In this document: positions 53,207-63,186 of the stretch, in pieces | How positions within the stretch are numbered: position 1 is the stretch's first letter | Layout: each line of letters opens with the position of its first letter | Assembly (NCBI RefSeq): GCF_946848805.1 | Contig: NZ_CAMPFU010000003.1 | Coordinates: 186,001 to 250,000 of the forward strand | Direction of reading: 5' to 3' | From: Deinococcus sp. Marseille-Q6407 | GTDB lineage: Bacteria; Deinococcota; Deinococci; Deinococcales; Deinococcaceae | Length of the DNA: 64,000 nucleotides | Notes under the pieces: generated by a model | What the model was told of the DNA's origin: nothing | The model's input: the letters and a program-made list of their open reading frames with translations, nothing else | The model's database searches: none | Translations under genes and position numbers: made by a program

Positions 53207-54064
53207 CTAGTCGAGGTCTACGTCCTGTGGCTCATTGCTGGGAGCTGGCGTTGCCCCGTCTGCCCCAACCCGGCGGCGACGGCGCAGCATGGCGGGTTCC
53301 TGGTCCAGGTTGAACACAAAGTGCCGGGGCCGGCGCTCGTGCAGCCAAGTTTCCAGCGACACCAGCCGGGGCCGGAAGCGGATGTACTCGCGCAGCTCGC
53401 GCACCGGCACAAAGCGGGCTTCCTGCACGTCGTGGTCGGGGTCCCTGGGGCCCAGGTCGCCGCCCACCACCCGGCCGGTGTAAAAGAACTGCAGGTGGTG
53501 CCCCCACGACTCGGCCTGGAACTCCACCACGAAGGCCAGGTCACGCAGTTCGATGACCAACCCGGTTTCCTCGTAGGTTTCGCGCCGGGCGCCGTCCTGA
53601 ATCAGTTCGCCGGCTTCCAGCCCACCTTTGGGCAGCGACCAGCGGCCGCGCTCGCGCACCAGCAGAATCTGGTCGCCGCGCAAAATCACGCAGCCCACCC
53701 CGATCCGGGGCGCAGCCAGCGGGCGTTTGCGCTTGCCGCGGCGGCTGGGCGGCGCCGGCTTGGGCACCGAGGTGTCGTTGGTGACCTGCCCAGGGTACTG
53801 GATATTGTTGCCCACCTTCTTGGCCTTGCCCCCACGGCGGCTGCGGCTGCGCCGGCGCGGGGTCCGGGTGGCCGCTTCGCCGCTCTGGGGGCGGTTCTCG
53901 GTGGTCAGGGCGGCTGGTGCTGCGGCCTGACCGCCCTCTCCCGGCTGCCCCTGATCCTGGATCTGCTGCGGCTGGCCGGGCCCGGCTGCCCCTGCGCTGC
54001 GGCGGCCCGAACGGCGCCGGCGGCCACTGCGTGAAGAACGTGTCACCGGAGTGTCGTCGCTCAT
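53207..54064 (-). CDS. Nudix hydrolase with basic N-terminal tail
   Basis: Hydrolyses a nucleoside diphosphate linked to another group; substrate unknown. The complete Nudix box GGLEAGELIQ through RETYEETGL lies at about residues 148-169, in a domain from about 119 to 250. Residues 1-117 form a disordered Arg/Ser/Gly-rich tail (SGRRRRSGRRS, RRRSRSRRGGKAKK), and the C-terminus has another Arg run. Length 285. The ATG overlaps the dnaB stop by 4 bases. Confidence 0.9.
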   Translation of the reverse strand: MSDDTPVTRSSRSGRRRRSGRRSAGAAGPGQPQQIQDQGQPGEGGQAAAPAALTTENRPQSGEAATRTPRRRSRSRRGGKAKKVGNNIQYPGQVTNDTSVPKPAPPSRRGKRKRPLAAPRIGVGCVILRGDQILLVRERGRWSLPKGGLEAGELIQDGARRETYEETGLVIELRDLAFVVEFQAESWGHHLQFFYTGRVVGGDLGPRDPDHDVQEARFVPVRELREYIRFRPRLVSLETWLHERRPRHFVFNLDQEPAMLRRRRRVGADGATPAPSNEPQDVDLD

Positions 54065-55410
54065 ATCGCTCCTTCGGGGGCCAGGTCATTAAAGCGCACA
54101 TGGGCGCTGTGGAACTGCAGCTTCACGGTCCCGACCGGGCCGTTACGGTTCTTGCCCACGATAATCTCAGCAATGCCCTGCTGGTCGGTTTCCTGGTTGT
54201 AGTACTCGTCGCGGTAGATGAACATCACGATATCGGCGTCCTGCTCAATGGCGCCCGATTCACGCAGGTCCGAGAGCATCGGGCGGTGGTTGGGGCGCGA
54301 TTCCACAGCGCGCGACAGCTGCGAGAGCACGATGATCGGCACGTCCAGCTCACGCGCCAGCCCCTTGAGGCCGCGCGAAATGGTGCTGATTTCCTGCTGG
54401 CGGTTCTCGCTGCCGTTTCCGCCGCGGCCGCCCGACATCAGCTGCAGGTAATCAATCACCACCATGCCCAGCTGCCCGCGCTGCGCGGAGATGCGGCGCA
54501 GTTTGGAGCGCAGGGTGTTGAGGGTGAGGTCCGGCTGGTCATCAATCACGATGGGCGCCTCGGCCAGCCGGCCCGCCGCGTGCGCCAGCCGCTCGAAATC
54601 GCGCTCACCCAGCTGCCCGTTGCGAATCCGGTTCATGTCTACCCGCGCCTCGCTGCACAGCATTCGCAGCACCAGATGCACGCTGGGCATTTCCAGGCTA
54701 AAGATGGCGACCGTCTTGTCGCCGCGCAGGCCGATGTTCTGGGCGATAGAAAGGGCGAAAGCCGTCTTGCCCATCGAGGGCCGGGCCGCCAGCACGTTCA
54801 GGCTGCCTTTCTGAAAGCCGGAAATGGTTTCGTCCAGGTCGCTGAAGCCGGAGCTGACGCCGTCGGGCATGCCCCGGTTCTGGTGCAGCTGGGTGATGTA
54901 CTCGAAGGTGTCGTGCACCACGTCGCTCATCACCTCGAAGTCGCCGCCCTTTTGCTTCTGGTCGGCCACGCTGAAAATGGCTTTCTCGGCGCCGTCCAGC
55001 AGATCTTCCAGCGGCTGTGCGCCGTCGTAAGCCAGCTGCATCACCCGGCCGGCCGCGCCGATCAGCTGGCGCAGGGTGTATTTCTCGCTCACGATGCGGG
55101 CGTAGTGCTCGGCGTAAGCGGCGGTGGGCACCTGGTCCGACAGCCCGATCAGGTACGGCAGGCCACCCACCTCGTCCAGCTGCCCGCCGACCCGCAGGTC
55201 TTCGGACAGCGTGACCAGGTCCACCGGCTCGCCGCGCTCCTGCAATTTCTGCATGGCACGGTAAATCTTGCGGTGGCCTTCGCGGTAGAACATTTCGGGC
55301 GTGACCGTGTCGCCCAGGGCGCTCAGCACGTCGTTGTCCAGCAGGATGCTGCCCAGCACGCTGATCTCGGCGTCGTTGGAGTGGGGCGCAATGCGCGGGC
55401 TTACTTCCAC
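54061..55410 (-). CDS. dnaB: Replicative DNA helicase DnaB
   Basis: Hexameric fork helicase. The N-terminal primase-interacting domain (NDAEISVLGSILLDND, FYREGHRKIYRAM) is followed by a RecA-like domain with Walker A ARPSMGKTAFAL (about residue 207), MVVIDYLQLM and LSQLSRAVE, and the C-terminal GPVGTVKLQF. Length 449. The start is a GTG with GGAAG 8 bases upstream; the longer frame (to 55569) has no homology. Confidence 0.97.
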   Translation of the reverse strand: MEVSPRIAPHSNDAEISVLGSILLDNDVLSALGDTVTPEMFYREGHRKIYRAMQKLQERGEPVDLVTLSEDLRVGGQLDEVGGLPYLIGLSDQVPTAAYAEHYARIVSEKYTLRQLIGAAGRVMQLAYDGAQPLEDLLDGAEKAIFSVADQKQKGGDFEVMSDVVHDTFEYITQLHQNRGMPDGVSSGFSDLDETISGFQKGSLNVLAARPSMGKTAFALSIAQNIGLRGDKTVAIFSLEMPSVHLVLRMLCSEARVDMNRIRNGQLGERDFERLAHAAGRLAEAPIVIDDQPDLTLNTLRSKLRRISAQRGQLGMVVIDYLQLMSGGRGGNGSENRQQEISTISRGLKGLARELDVPIIVLSQLSRAVESRPNHRPMLSDLRESGAIEQDADIVMFIYRDEYYNQETDQQGIAEIIVGKNRNGPVGTVKLQFHSAHVRFNDLAPEGAI

Positions 55411-55968
55411 GGGTGAACTTCCATCGAATCTCGCATGGGCGGGGTGGGTTCCTTTCAGGGGCCAGAAGACAGGGGCCAAAGAGAAAACAGGGAGAAAAGC
55501 GGTTCCGCCCGCCAGCACGCTGGAACGCTTCCAGGGGGCCAGGGGAACACGGCTCAGGCCGTGCAGCACGGCACAGCCACTTTCGGCGGGGCACCAGGCT
55601 CCGCGGCAACGCAGGCATCATACCGCACCGGCCTGGGCGCGGCACCCTGGCAGAGTTGTGTCAGAAAAACGGGGGCCGGCGGGGCCTTCCAGAGCCGCTC
55701 TTATGGAGGCCGGAGACAAAAAAAGTTCGCCTCACACGCCGGAAACCTGCTGGAAAAAAGTCTAAAGGCACACAGGCGGGGACCAACCCCTCAAACGTAA
55801 GACCGCTGTGAGAAGGCCGGGCCTATGCTCCTGACAGCAGAGACGGGAAGGCCGAATATCCCGGGCGATTGCCCCGGCCACACACCCCCGCAACTGCCAA
55901 GCCATACCAGGCGCGGCCGGACCTATCCGATATTTTAACCGGCCCGCCGAACCCACAAGGAGCACACC
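55411..55968. other. Gap between dnaB and pilA
   Basis: About 560 bases between divergent genes. I see no gene with codon or motif support. The pilA side has an AT-rich TATCCGATATTTTAACC stretch that may hold its promoter, and a TATGCT (about 55823-55828). No terminator or RNA gene is recognised. Confidence 0.5.
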
Positions 55969-56337
55969 ATGAAGAACAACACCGCTGGTTTTACCCTGAT
56001 TGAACTGCTGATCGTCATCGCCATCATCGGCATCCTGGCCGCCGTGCTGGTGCCCAACCTGCTGAGCGCCCGCAACAAGGCCAACGACACCGCCACCCAG
56101 GCTGTTGCCAAGGAATGCATCACTGCGATTGAAACTGCCCGTGACGCCGTGAGTGGCAAGCTGCCTGAGAGCGGCGACTGCGCCAAGCTGATGGGCAAGC
56201 CTCTGCCTGGTGCCACCAGCGCCGCCACCTTCACGACTGTGGATGCCACCGACAGCTACACCGTCAGCGCGACCTCCAAGTCCGGCGGCGTGTGGGACTA
56301 CGACGGCCAGGCCTGGAAGTTCACTCCTAAGAAGTAA
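55969..56337 (+). CDS. Type IV pilin / pseudopilin
   Basis: A 122-residue prepilin. After a short leader (MKNNTAG) comes the type III signal FTLIELLIVIAIIGILAAVL, cleaved before Phe with Glu at mature position 5. The globular part has two Cys (KECITA and SGDCAKL) that could form the D-region disulfide, and a strand-rich end. ATG with AAGGAG. A terminator follows, so it is probably made in excess over the second pilin gene. Confidence 0.93.
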   Translation: MKNNTAGFTLIELLIVIAIIGILAAVLVPNLLSARNKANDTATQAVAKECITAIETARDAVSGKLPESGDCAKLMGKPLPGATSAATFTTVDATDSYTVSATSKSGGVWDYDGQAWKFTPKK

Positions 56338-56366
56338 CCTCTTACCTGAGTCCTCAGGACTCCTGG

Positions 56367-56396
56367 GCCGCCTCTCTGTGCAGGGGCGGCTTTTTT
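56367..56396 (+). terminator. Intrinsic terminator after the first pilin gene
   Basis: GCCGCC (56367-56372) pairs with GGCGGC (56385-56390), followed by six T. Confidence 0.88.
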
Positions 56397-56436
56397 GCAT
56401 CCTTTCTTCCCCACCCACCTCACCCCGAGGCCTGTT

Positions 56437-56829
56437 ATGAAGCATTCCCAGCAAGGCTTTACCCTGGTAGAACTGCTGATCGTTCTCTCTATCACTGCGG
56501 TGCTGCTGGCCGTGTTGCTGCCCAACCTGTTCCAGGCACGCGCCCGCGCCAACGATGGGGCGACGGTCGCTTATCTCCGCCATTGCATCAGCGGCGCGGA
56601 GATGCAGCGTGATGAACTGGGCTACCTGCCGGCTTCGCTGAACGGCCGGCAGTGCAACGACAGCAGCGCCGATGCCCTGAGCACGTCAGCGCAGCCGGAA
56701 CCCAGCGCCGTTGTTTCCGGCACCAGCAAAATTACCCTGCTGCCCGACCAATCGGTGAGTGTCACGGCCCAGAGTGTCTCTGGCGCCCGCTTCACCTTTG
56801 ACGGCGGCACCCTGACCGTTCAGCACTGA
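56437..56829 (+). CDS. Second type IV pilin-like protein
   Basis: A 130-residue prepilin with leader MKHSQQG and the signal FTLVELLIVLSITAVLLAVL, Glu5 present. The globular part has Cys in RHCISG and RQCNDS at positions like those of the first pilin, so the two are probably paralogs. The start ATG 56437 is chosen because the upstream frame is not pilin-like. Either a minor or an alternative pilin. Confidence 0.9.
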   Translation: MKHSQQGFTLVELLIVLSITAVLLAVLLPNLFQARARANDGATVAYLRHCISGAEMQRDELGYLPASLNGRQCNDSSADALSTSAQPEPSAVVSGTSKITLLPDQSVSVTAQSVSGARFTFDGGTLTVQH

Positions 56830-56884
56830 ATGGACCCGGCCTGGGTCTCTTCCTTAACCGCTCTGCCCTATAACTAGGGTCAGC

Positions 56885-58375
56885 ATGCCTCATCCAGCCA
56901 CAGCCTCCACCCCCCCGCAACGTCTCTTTTCCTGGATTGGGACCGACACCTACTGGCTGGTGGTAGGCCTGCTGCTGTTTTTCTTCGTGGTGCCGCACAC
57001 CAACAGCGAAGGCTATTTCGTGGTGGGCAAGCTGGCCGCGCTGGCCGCCATTACCCTGCTGACCGGCACCTTCATCTGGCTGAACCGGCAGCGTTTTCGC
57101 TTCAGTGCGCCGCGGCCGGTGCTGTGGCTGGTGCTGGGCTATCTGGCCTGGATCACCGTGACCAACACGCTGACCGCCTCCCACCCGGAAGTCAGTGTGA
57201 TCGGCTGGCCCGGTTGGCGCAGCGGCCTGCTCACCAACGCGCTCTACTGGGCCACCTTTTTGCTGGCACTGTGCCGGCCGGTGAGCGGCGCTGCCGAAAC
57301 GGCACGCCATGAGCGGCAGGTCTGGCCGCTGCTGCTGGGCTTTCTGGGGGTCATCAGCCTGTGGTCTAGCGCCGAATTCGTGGGCCTGCGGCCGCTGCTG
57401 GGCAACCCTTACCTCGGCCCGCTGCAGGGGGCCTTCAGCGTGACCGCCTTTCCCATCCTGACGGTGGGCAATTCCGGCTGGATTTCGGGCATCTGGCCGC
57501 TGCTGACGCCGCTGGCGCTGCTGTTCGCTAGGCGGCGTCACTGGCCGCTGTTGCTGCTATCGCTGGCTTTCCTGCTGCTGGGCGTGGCCTCCACCCAGGG
57601 CAACCTGGCCGCGCTGGTGTTCTCGGGGCAGATGCTGCTGTTTGCCGTGCTGACGGTGCGGCGCTCCTGGCTGGCCGCACTGCTGCTGGCCGGAGCCGCC
57701 TTTTTGCCGCCGGCAGCCACCAACGGGCTGGTGGAGCTGGGCCGGCAGGTGCAGAATGCGGGCTGGGCGCCGCTGCAACCGGCCGACCAGGAAAACCAGT
57801 TCAATGCCGGCACCACCGCCAAAACCACCTCCGAGCGTCTGCTGATTTTCACTTCGGGCCTGCGGAGTGCGGCCGCGCGGCCGCTGACCGGCTGGGGCTA
57901 CGAGACGTTTCAGAACAACTTTTACAGCCACCTGACCCCAGAAGAACGCGAACCCTTCCTGCGCAAAATTGTTGGTGCCCAGCCGGATGAGCGGGTGGGC
58001 GTGAGCGGGCTGGCGGCCATCGCCCAGAAGGAAGTGAACGGCGAGACCGTGACCCGTGAGCGCACCCTGCTGATGATCAAGCCGCACAACTACCTGATTG
58101 AGGAGGTCTACAGCAACGGCTTTCCCGTGCTGCTGTTTCTGCTGCCACTGCTGGGCCTGATCGCGGCCGAGCTGCTGAAGGCCCGCACCGAGCTGGCCCT
58201 GTTGGCTTTCTTTGGGTTACTCGGCTACGGCGGTTTCCTGATGGGCTGGTTCCTGAACCCCTCGGTCACGCCGCTGGCGCTGGCGGTGCTGGCACTGGGT
58301 CTGCGCAGTGCTGACCGGCTGCGCAGCCGGCCAGTGGCCGCGGCAGCAACTGGGAAACCGGGCTTTCAGAGCTGA
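56885..58375 (+). CDS. O-antigen ligase-like membrane protein (putative pilin glycosyltransferase)
   Basis: A 496-residue protein with about eleven membrane helices. A large loop (about 290-400) has the Wzy/WaaL-type motifs [16 protein letters not shown] and [16 protein letters not shown]. Such proteins transfer lipid-linked sugars to lipid A or, as PilO/PglL types, to pilin. The position 55 bases after two pilin genes favours pilin glycosylation. Substrate is inference. A TATAAC/TAGGGT cluster lies just upstream of the ATG. Confidence 0.82.
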   Translation: MPHPATASTPPQRLFSWIGTDTYWLVVGLLLFFFVVPHTNSEGYFVVGKLAALAAITLLTGTFIWLNRQRFRFSAPRPVLWLVLGYLAWITVTNTLTASHPEVSVIGWPGWRSGLLTNALYWATFLLALCRPVSGAAETARHERQVWPLLLGFLGVISLWSSAEFVGLRPLLGNPYLGPLQGAFSVTAFPILTVGNSGWISGIWPLLTPLALLFARRRHWPLLLLSLAFLLLGVASTQGNLAALVFSGQMLLFAVLTVRRSWLAALLLAGAAFLPPAATNGLVELGRQVQNAGWAPLQPADQENQFNAGTTAKTTSERLLIFTSGLRSAAARPLTGWGYETFQNNFYSHLTPEEREPFLRKIVGAQPDERVGVSGLAAIAQKEVNGETVTRERTLLMIKPHNYLIEEVYSNGFPVLLFLLPLLGLIAAELLKARTELALLAFFGLLGYGGFLMGWFLNPSVTPLALAVLALGLRSADRLRSRPVAAAATGKPGFQS

Positions 58376-58425
58376 ACGCTGGCCCCGGCCCGGTGCCTGA
58401 GCACAGGCCCCCGGCTATCCTCCCC

Positions 58426-58431
58426 TATCCT
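58426..58431 (+). promoter_or_regulatory. -10 box of the methyltransferase gene (leaderless)
   Basis: TATCCT, 6 bases before the ATG at 58438, which is why this start is preferred over 58393. Confidence 0.55.
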
Positions 58432-58437
58432 GTCGCT

Positions 58438-59205
58438 ATGCAACATCCCCCCTTTACCGCGCTGGCTGCGGTGTACGACACCATGATGGACGACGTGGAG
58501 TACGACCAGTGGACCGATTTTCTCCTGACCTACGCCCGTGACCGGGGCCTGGGGCGTGGGCAGGCACTGGACCTGGCCTGCGGCACCGGCGGCCTGACCC
58601 GCGAGCTGCTGGCGGCCGGCTGGGACGTGACCGGGCTGGACGGCTCGGCCGAGATGCTGGCCCGCGCACGCCAGCGCCTGCCAGGCAGCGTGCCGCTGGT
58701 GCAAGGCGACCTGCGCACCTTCGAGCTGGAGGAACGCTTTGACCTGATCACCTGCGTGTTCGATAGCCTCAACAACCTGCTGAGCACACAGGAACTGGGG
58801 CAGGCGCTGACCCAATCGGCGCGGCACCTGCGCCCCGGCGGGCTGCTGGCCTGTGACCTGAACACGCGCCTGGGCGTGCGCGACCTGTGGGAAGGCGGCG
58901 TGATGGAAGGCGTGGCCCCGGCGGCTGACGGCAGCGAGGTGCATTACCACTGGTCCCACGTCTACGACGAGGAGGAAGAACTGGGCGTGGTGCAGGCGCT
59001 ATGCCGGGTGGTGCGCGACGGCGGCGAGGTAGAAGAATTCACCGAAATGCACCGCGAGCGCGGCTATGACCCCCAGGAGGTGGAGCCCCTGCTACGGGCC
59101 GCCGGATTTGCCCACTGGGACATCGTGGAATACCCCGATTATGCTGAGCCGCAGGCCGACACCCCGCGCATCTGGGTGCTGGCCTGGAAAGGTGAGGCAC
59201 AGTGA
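58438..59205 (+). CDS. Class I SAM-dependent methyltransferase
   Basis: A 255-residue enzyme with motif [16 protein letters not shown] (about residues 43-57), [36 protein letters not shown] and [12 protein letters not shown]. Methylation target unknown. It overlaps gpsA by 4 bases (GTGA), so the two are translated together. Confidence 0.9.
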   Translation: MQHPPFTALAAVYDTMMDDVEYDQWTDFLLTYARDRGLGRGQALDLACGTGGLTRELLAAGWDVTGLDGSAEMLARARQRLPGSVPLVQGDLRTFELEERFDLITCVFDSLNNLLSTQELGQALTQSARHLRPGGLLACDLNTRLGVRDLWEGGVMEGVAPAADGSEVHYHWSHVYDEEEELGVVQALCRVVRDGGEVEEFTEMHRERGYDPQEVEPLLRAAGFAHWDIVEYPDYAEPQADTPRIWVLAWKGEAQ

Positions 59206-60182
59206 CGCCCAGAGTTCCCGCGCCCAAGGTTGCTGTCCTGGGCGCCGGCGGCTGGGGCACCGCCCTGGCCCTGAGCCTGCTGCGGGCCGGGCACAGCGAT
59301 GTGACCCTGTGGGCCCGGCGCGCGGAGGCCGCCCAGGAACTGCGCGAGCGGCGGGAAAATGTGGCCTATCTGCCGGGCGTGCCACTGCCGCCCGAACTGC
59401 ACATCACGTCCAAGCTGGCCGAAGCAGTAGACGGCGCCGAACTGGCGCTGGTGGTCACGCCCAGCGTGGGGGTGCCGGACCTGCTGGCCGCACTGCCACA
59501 GAAACTGCCACTGCTGCTGTGCGCCAAGGGCCTGGGGCCAAACGGAGAGCGCCTCAGCGAACTGGCGCGGGCCGGAGGGTTTGCCTGGCTGGCAGTGCTG
59601 AGCGGCCCCAACCACGCCGAGGAAATCGGGCGGGGGCTGCCGGCCGCCACTGTAATTGCCAGCGACGACCCCGCGCTGGCCCGCCGCGCTCAGGCGCTGC
59701 TGCAGTCGGCCAGCCTGCGGCCCTACACCTCGGGCGACCCGGTGGGCGTGGAGCTGGGCGGCGTGCTGAAAAATGTACTGGCGGTGGCCGCTGGGCTGGT
59801 GGACGGCCTGCACCTGGGTGACAACGCCAAAGCTTCGCTGCTGACCCGGGGCCTGCCGGAAATGGCCCGCTACCTGGACTGGGCGGGGGCACAGCCGGGC
59901 ACCCTCTACGGCCTGAGCGGCCTGGGTGACCTAATAGCCACCGCCGGCAGCCGGCACTCGCGCAACCGGGCCGCCGGCGAGGCGCTGGCGCTGGGCGAGC
60001 AGCCCGAGCAGGGCGGCAAGGTGGTGGAAGGTCTGCGCACCGCCCGGCTGCTGCACGACTGGGGCGAGCAGCACGGCTTTGACCTGCCCATCATCCACGC
60101 CGTGTCGCGGGTAGCAGCCGGTGAGTGGGCTCCGCAGCAGGCTGCCCGGGAGCTGATGGAGCGCGAGATGCGGGCAGAATAG
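59202..60182 (+). CDS. gpsA: NAD(P)+-dependent glycerol-3-phosphate dehydrogenase
   Basis: Makes sn-glycerol 3-phosphate for phospholipids. Motifs are [16 protein letters not shown] at the N-terminus, [21 protein letters not shown], the catalytic Lys in [18 protein letters not shown], and [14 protein letters not shown] with RHSRNR. Length 326. The GTG start is coupled to the methyltransferase. Confidence 0.96.
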   Translation: MTPRVPAPKVAVLGAGGWGTALALSLLRAGHSDVTLWARRAEAAQELRERRENVAYLPGVPLPPELHITSKLAEAVDGAELALVVTPSVGVPDLLAALPQKLPLLLCAKGLGPNGERLSELARAGGFAWLAVLSGPNHAEEIGRGLPAATVIASDDPALARRAQALLQSASLRPYTSGDPVGVELGGVLKNVLAVAAGLVDGLHLGDNAKASLLTRGLPEMARYLDWAGAQPGTLYGLSGLGDLIATAGSRHSRNRAAGEALALGEQPEQGGKVVEGLRTARLLHDWGEQHGFDLPIIHAVSRVAAGEWAPQQAARELMEREMRAE

Positions 60183-60212
60183 GCCAGAGCTGCCTCACCC
60201 CGCCTGCGGCCT

Positions 60213-60880
60213 TTACAGCCCCAGCGCCGCCTGCACTTCCGCGTGGCTGCTCAGGGTGCGCTGGGCGCCGGCGGCCAGCAGTTCGCCGGCCAGCGCCGGG
60301 TCGTGATGGGTAGCGGTCAGGCCCCAGACGGTGCAGCCGGCGGCCACGGCGGCGCGCACGCCCACCAGGCTGTCTTCCAGCACCAGGCATTGCTGCGGGC
60401 GCAGGCCCAGCGCCGTGGCCGCATGGCGGTAGAGGTCGGGCGCCGGCTTGGCGCGGCCGCCCACGTGCGAAGGGTTATAGGCGTGTTTGCCAAAGCCTTC
60501 GCTCAGGCCCACCTCGCCCAGCTTGAACACCATTTCTTCCTGGCTGCTGTTGGTCGCCAGCGCCACCGGAACACCGGCCGCACGTAAACCTGCCAGGGTC
60601 TCGGCCGCGCCGAGAATCATGGCGCCGGGGCCGAACGCCTGCGCAAAACGCCGGCTCAGGTCGTCGCTGAACCCAGCCGGCGGTTCCCAGCCGTGTTCCT
60701 CGCGCAGCCAGTCGAGCAGCATGGCGTTGGTCAGGCCATTGCCGGCGTCCATCAAAGCCTGCTTGCCGATGCGCTCACCAGCCTCGCCCATCGCACCTAC
60801 CCAGGCGTCGTAGGCGATGCCCTCGGAATCCACCAGCACCCCGTCAAAGTCGAAGATGACTCCGGCGAAGCCGGCGGCCG

Positions 60881-60884
<4 letters not shown>
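60213..60884 (-). CDS. HAD-superfamily phosphatase (beta-phosphoglucomutase/GPP-like)
   Basis: A 223-residue HAD hydrolase of subfamily IA. Motif [12 protein letters not shown] (nucleophile Asp about 12), motif [12 protein letters not shown], Lys in KPAPDLY, and motif [15 protein letters not shown]. Phosphate-ester substrate unknown. Its ATG overlaps the HIT gene stop by 4 bases. Confidence 0.9.
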
Positions 60885-61228
<344 letters not shown>

Positions 61229-61235
61229 GCCTCCC

Positions 61236-61241
61236 AGTGTA
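61236..61241 (-). promoter_or_regulatory. -10 box of the HIT-HAD operon (leaderless)
   Basis: TACACT on the minus strand, 7 bases before the ATG at 61228. Confidence 0.6.
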
Positions 61242-61327
61242 GCCAGACACTGCCGCAAGGTCAGCACATGAATTCAAGCTAAGGTCGGCGCTCTCCCCCC
61301 GGCCCCCGCTGCGGCCCATAATGCGGT

Positions 61328-62320
61328 ATGCGAGTTCCCAAACGACTGCTTCTGGCCGGTGCCGTCACGGCCCTGGCCGCCCGCCGCGCCCTGGTTCCCC
61401 GCTACGACCTGAGCGGCAAAAGCGTGCTGATCACCGGCAGCTCGCGTGGGCTGGGTCTGGCGCTGGCCCGCGAGTTCGCTGAGCGCGGCGCCCGGCTGAC
61501 CCTGACCGCCCGCACCGCCGGGGACCTGGAAAAAGCGGCCGCTGACCTGCGTGAACGCGGCGCCGAGGTCACGACCATCGCCGGCGACGTGACCAGCCAA
61601 GAGGACCTGGAGCGCATCGTGCAACATGCCGCAGACACCTACGGCACCCTGGACGTAGTGGTTCACAACGCCGGCATGATTCAGTCGGGCCCGGTGCAGG
61701 ACATGACCGAAGAAGACTGGCGCGAGATCATGGAAATCAACGCTTTTGCCGGTCTGCGCCTGACCCGCGCGGCTTACCCGCATCTCAAGGCGGCCGGCGG
61801 CCGGGTGCTCTTGATCGCCTCTATCGGCGGCAAGATTGCGGTGCCGCACCTGGGCCCCTACTCCATGAGCAAATTCGCGGCGGTGGGCCTGGGCGCGGCG
61901 CTGCGCTCCGAGCTGAGCCTGGACGGCATCGGGGTGACGGTGGCCTGCCCCGGCCTGATGCAGACCGGCAGCCCCAAGCACGCGCTGGTGAAAGGTGATT
62001 ACGAAAAGGAATACGGCTGGTTTGCCACCATCGACAACCTGCCGCTGATTTCCATGCCCGCGCCGGCAGCTGCCCGCGGCATCGTGAATGCTCTGGAGCG
62101 CGGCGACGCCGAGGCGATGATCGGCATTCCGGCCACGGTGGCCCGCTACGTGCAGGCGCTGGCTCCGCAGCTGATGGCCGATGCGATGGTGCTGGTCAAC
62201 CGGCTGCTGCCTGGCCCGACCGGCGACCTGAAAGCTTACCGCGGCGCCGAAGCCGAGACCAGCATGACCCGTGGCAACCCTTTCAAGCGGGCGGCCGAGC
62301 AACAGTTCAATCAGGACTGA
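61328..62320 (+). CDS. Short-chain dehydrogenase/reductase
   Basis: A 330-residue SDR. An N-terminal hydrophobic stretch ([16 protein letters not shown]) may anchor it to the membrane. Cofactor motif [12 protein letters not shown], Ser in ASIGGK and YSMSKFA follow. The NAD(P) preference and substrate are not evident. A CATAAT lies 5 bases before the ATG. Its last 10 bases overlap the end of the convergent gene. Confidence 0.9.
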   Translation: MRVPKRLLLAGAVTALAARRALVPRYDLSGKSVLITGSSRGLGLALAREFAERGARLTLTARTAGDLEKAAADLRERGAEVTTIAGDVTSQEDLERIVQHAADTYGTLDVVVHNAGMIQSGPVQDMTEEDWREIMEINAFAGLRLTRAAYPHLKAAGGRVLLIASIGGKIAVPHLGPYSMSKFAAVGLGAALRSELSLDGIGVTVACPGLMQTGSPKHALVKGDYEKEYGWFATIDNLPLISMPAPAAARGIVNALERGDAEAMIGIPATVARYVQALAPQLMADAMVLVNRLLPGPTGDLKAYRGAEAETSMTRGNPFKRAAEQQFNQD

Positions 62321-62718
62321 GCCGCGGCCAGCTGCTGCAGCCAGGCCAGCGCGGCGCCGGGCCCCAGCAACCGGGCGCCGCGTTCCGGCGGAAACCAGGC
62401 CAGCAGGTCGGCCTGACCCCGCTCGTCGTCACCGAAAACGACCTTGTGGTCGCCGTCCAGCAGCCACAGCACCCCGGCCGGGGTGGCCGTGACGCGGGCG
62501 CCCACCGCCAGCGGTTCTCCCAGCCACACGGCGTCCACTTCGGCGTTGTCGGCGGGGTTGTGCAGCGCGGGCAGGCAGCCGTAATTTACTGGAGCCGGCC
62601 AGGGCTCGCTGCGGTAGGGAACCACCTCTCCCCCACCATCTTGTGAGCTGCGCCACACCCAGCGCTCGGTTTCGCCGCGGCGCCACTCCACCACCCCGGT
62701 GTAGACGGCGTCACTCAC
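62311..62718 (-). CDS. Degenerate inorganic pyrophosphatase-like protein
   Basis: A 135-residue protein. Part of it aligns by eye with family I inorganic pyrophosphatase: [20 protein letters not shown] matches the YPxNYGFIP-DGDPLD region, and [19 protein letters not shown] matches the LGEPLPPG-RPIGVL region. Two of the usual three Asp of the metal site remain and one is Ala; other charged residues also differ. It could be a non-enzymatic relative or an altered hydrolase. Its ATG overlaps the lipoprotein stop by 4 bases. Confidence 0.6.
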   Translation of the reverse strand: MSDAVYTGVVEWRRGETERWVWRSSQDGGGEVVPYRSEPWPAPVNYGCLPALHNPADNAEVDAVWLGEPLAVGARVTATPAGVLWLLDGDHKVVFGDDERGQADLLAWFPPERGARLLGPGAALAWLQQLAAAQS

Positions 62719-63089
62719 GGGCGAACCTCGTAGAACTCCACCAGCCGCATGACCTGATCACCCAGCCCTAGGGCCGCGCGGTAGGCGCCTTTCGCCGGGG
62801 CCTTGAGGCGGAAAGTGGCTTCCCGCTGCTCGGCGTCCAGATACACCGAGTCCTGCGCCAGCTGCCGGTTGCCGTCAAACCAGGTCACGTTCAGATAACC
62901 GGCCGGAAAGCGGCCCTGGAGCTGTGCGGTCAGCACCAGATCGTCACCGTCGCGCCGGATTTCGGCACCGAAGATGCGCGGGGGCAGGTTTACCTCGGCC
63001 ACCGGCGGAATCAGCGGCACGTAGTTGTAGCGGCAGCCGCCCAGCAGGGGCAGCACCAGCAGCGGCACGAGACGGAGAGGCAGGCGCAT
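62715..63089 (-). CDS. Putative lipoprotein of unknown function
   Basis: A 124-residue protein with a signal peptide ending in the lipobox LLGGC (Cys about 19). The mature part looks like one beta-sandwich domain ([25 protein letters not shown]). TAGACT lies 9 bases before the ATG. Translated with the pyrophosphatase-like gene. Confidence 0.75.
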   Translation of the reverse strand: MRLPLRLVPLLVLPLLGGCRYNYVPLIPPVAEVNLPPRIFGAEIRRDGDDLVLTAQLQGRFPAGYLNVTWFDGNRQLAQDSVYLDAEQREATFRLKAPAKGAYRAALGLGDQVMRLVEFYEVRP

Positions 63090-63098
63090 ATGGCAACC

Positions 63099-63104
63099 AG
63101 TCTA
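63099..63104 (-). promoter_or_regulatory. -10 box of the lipoprotein gene
   Basis: TAGACT on the minus strand, 9 bases before the ATG at 63089. No ribosome site intervenes. Confidence 0.5.
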
Positions 63105-63186
63105 GCGGCCCCTTCTGAGTGCCGGCTGCGCGGCCGAAGCTACGCGGCGGGAGGTGCGCAGCGGAAGATACTCGGGGGGAAGGGAA

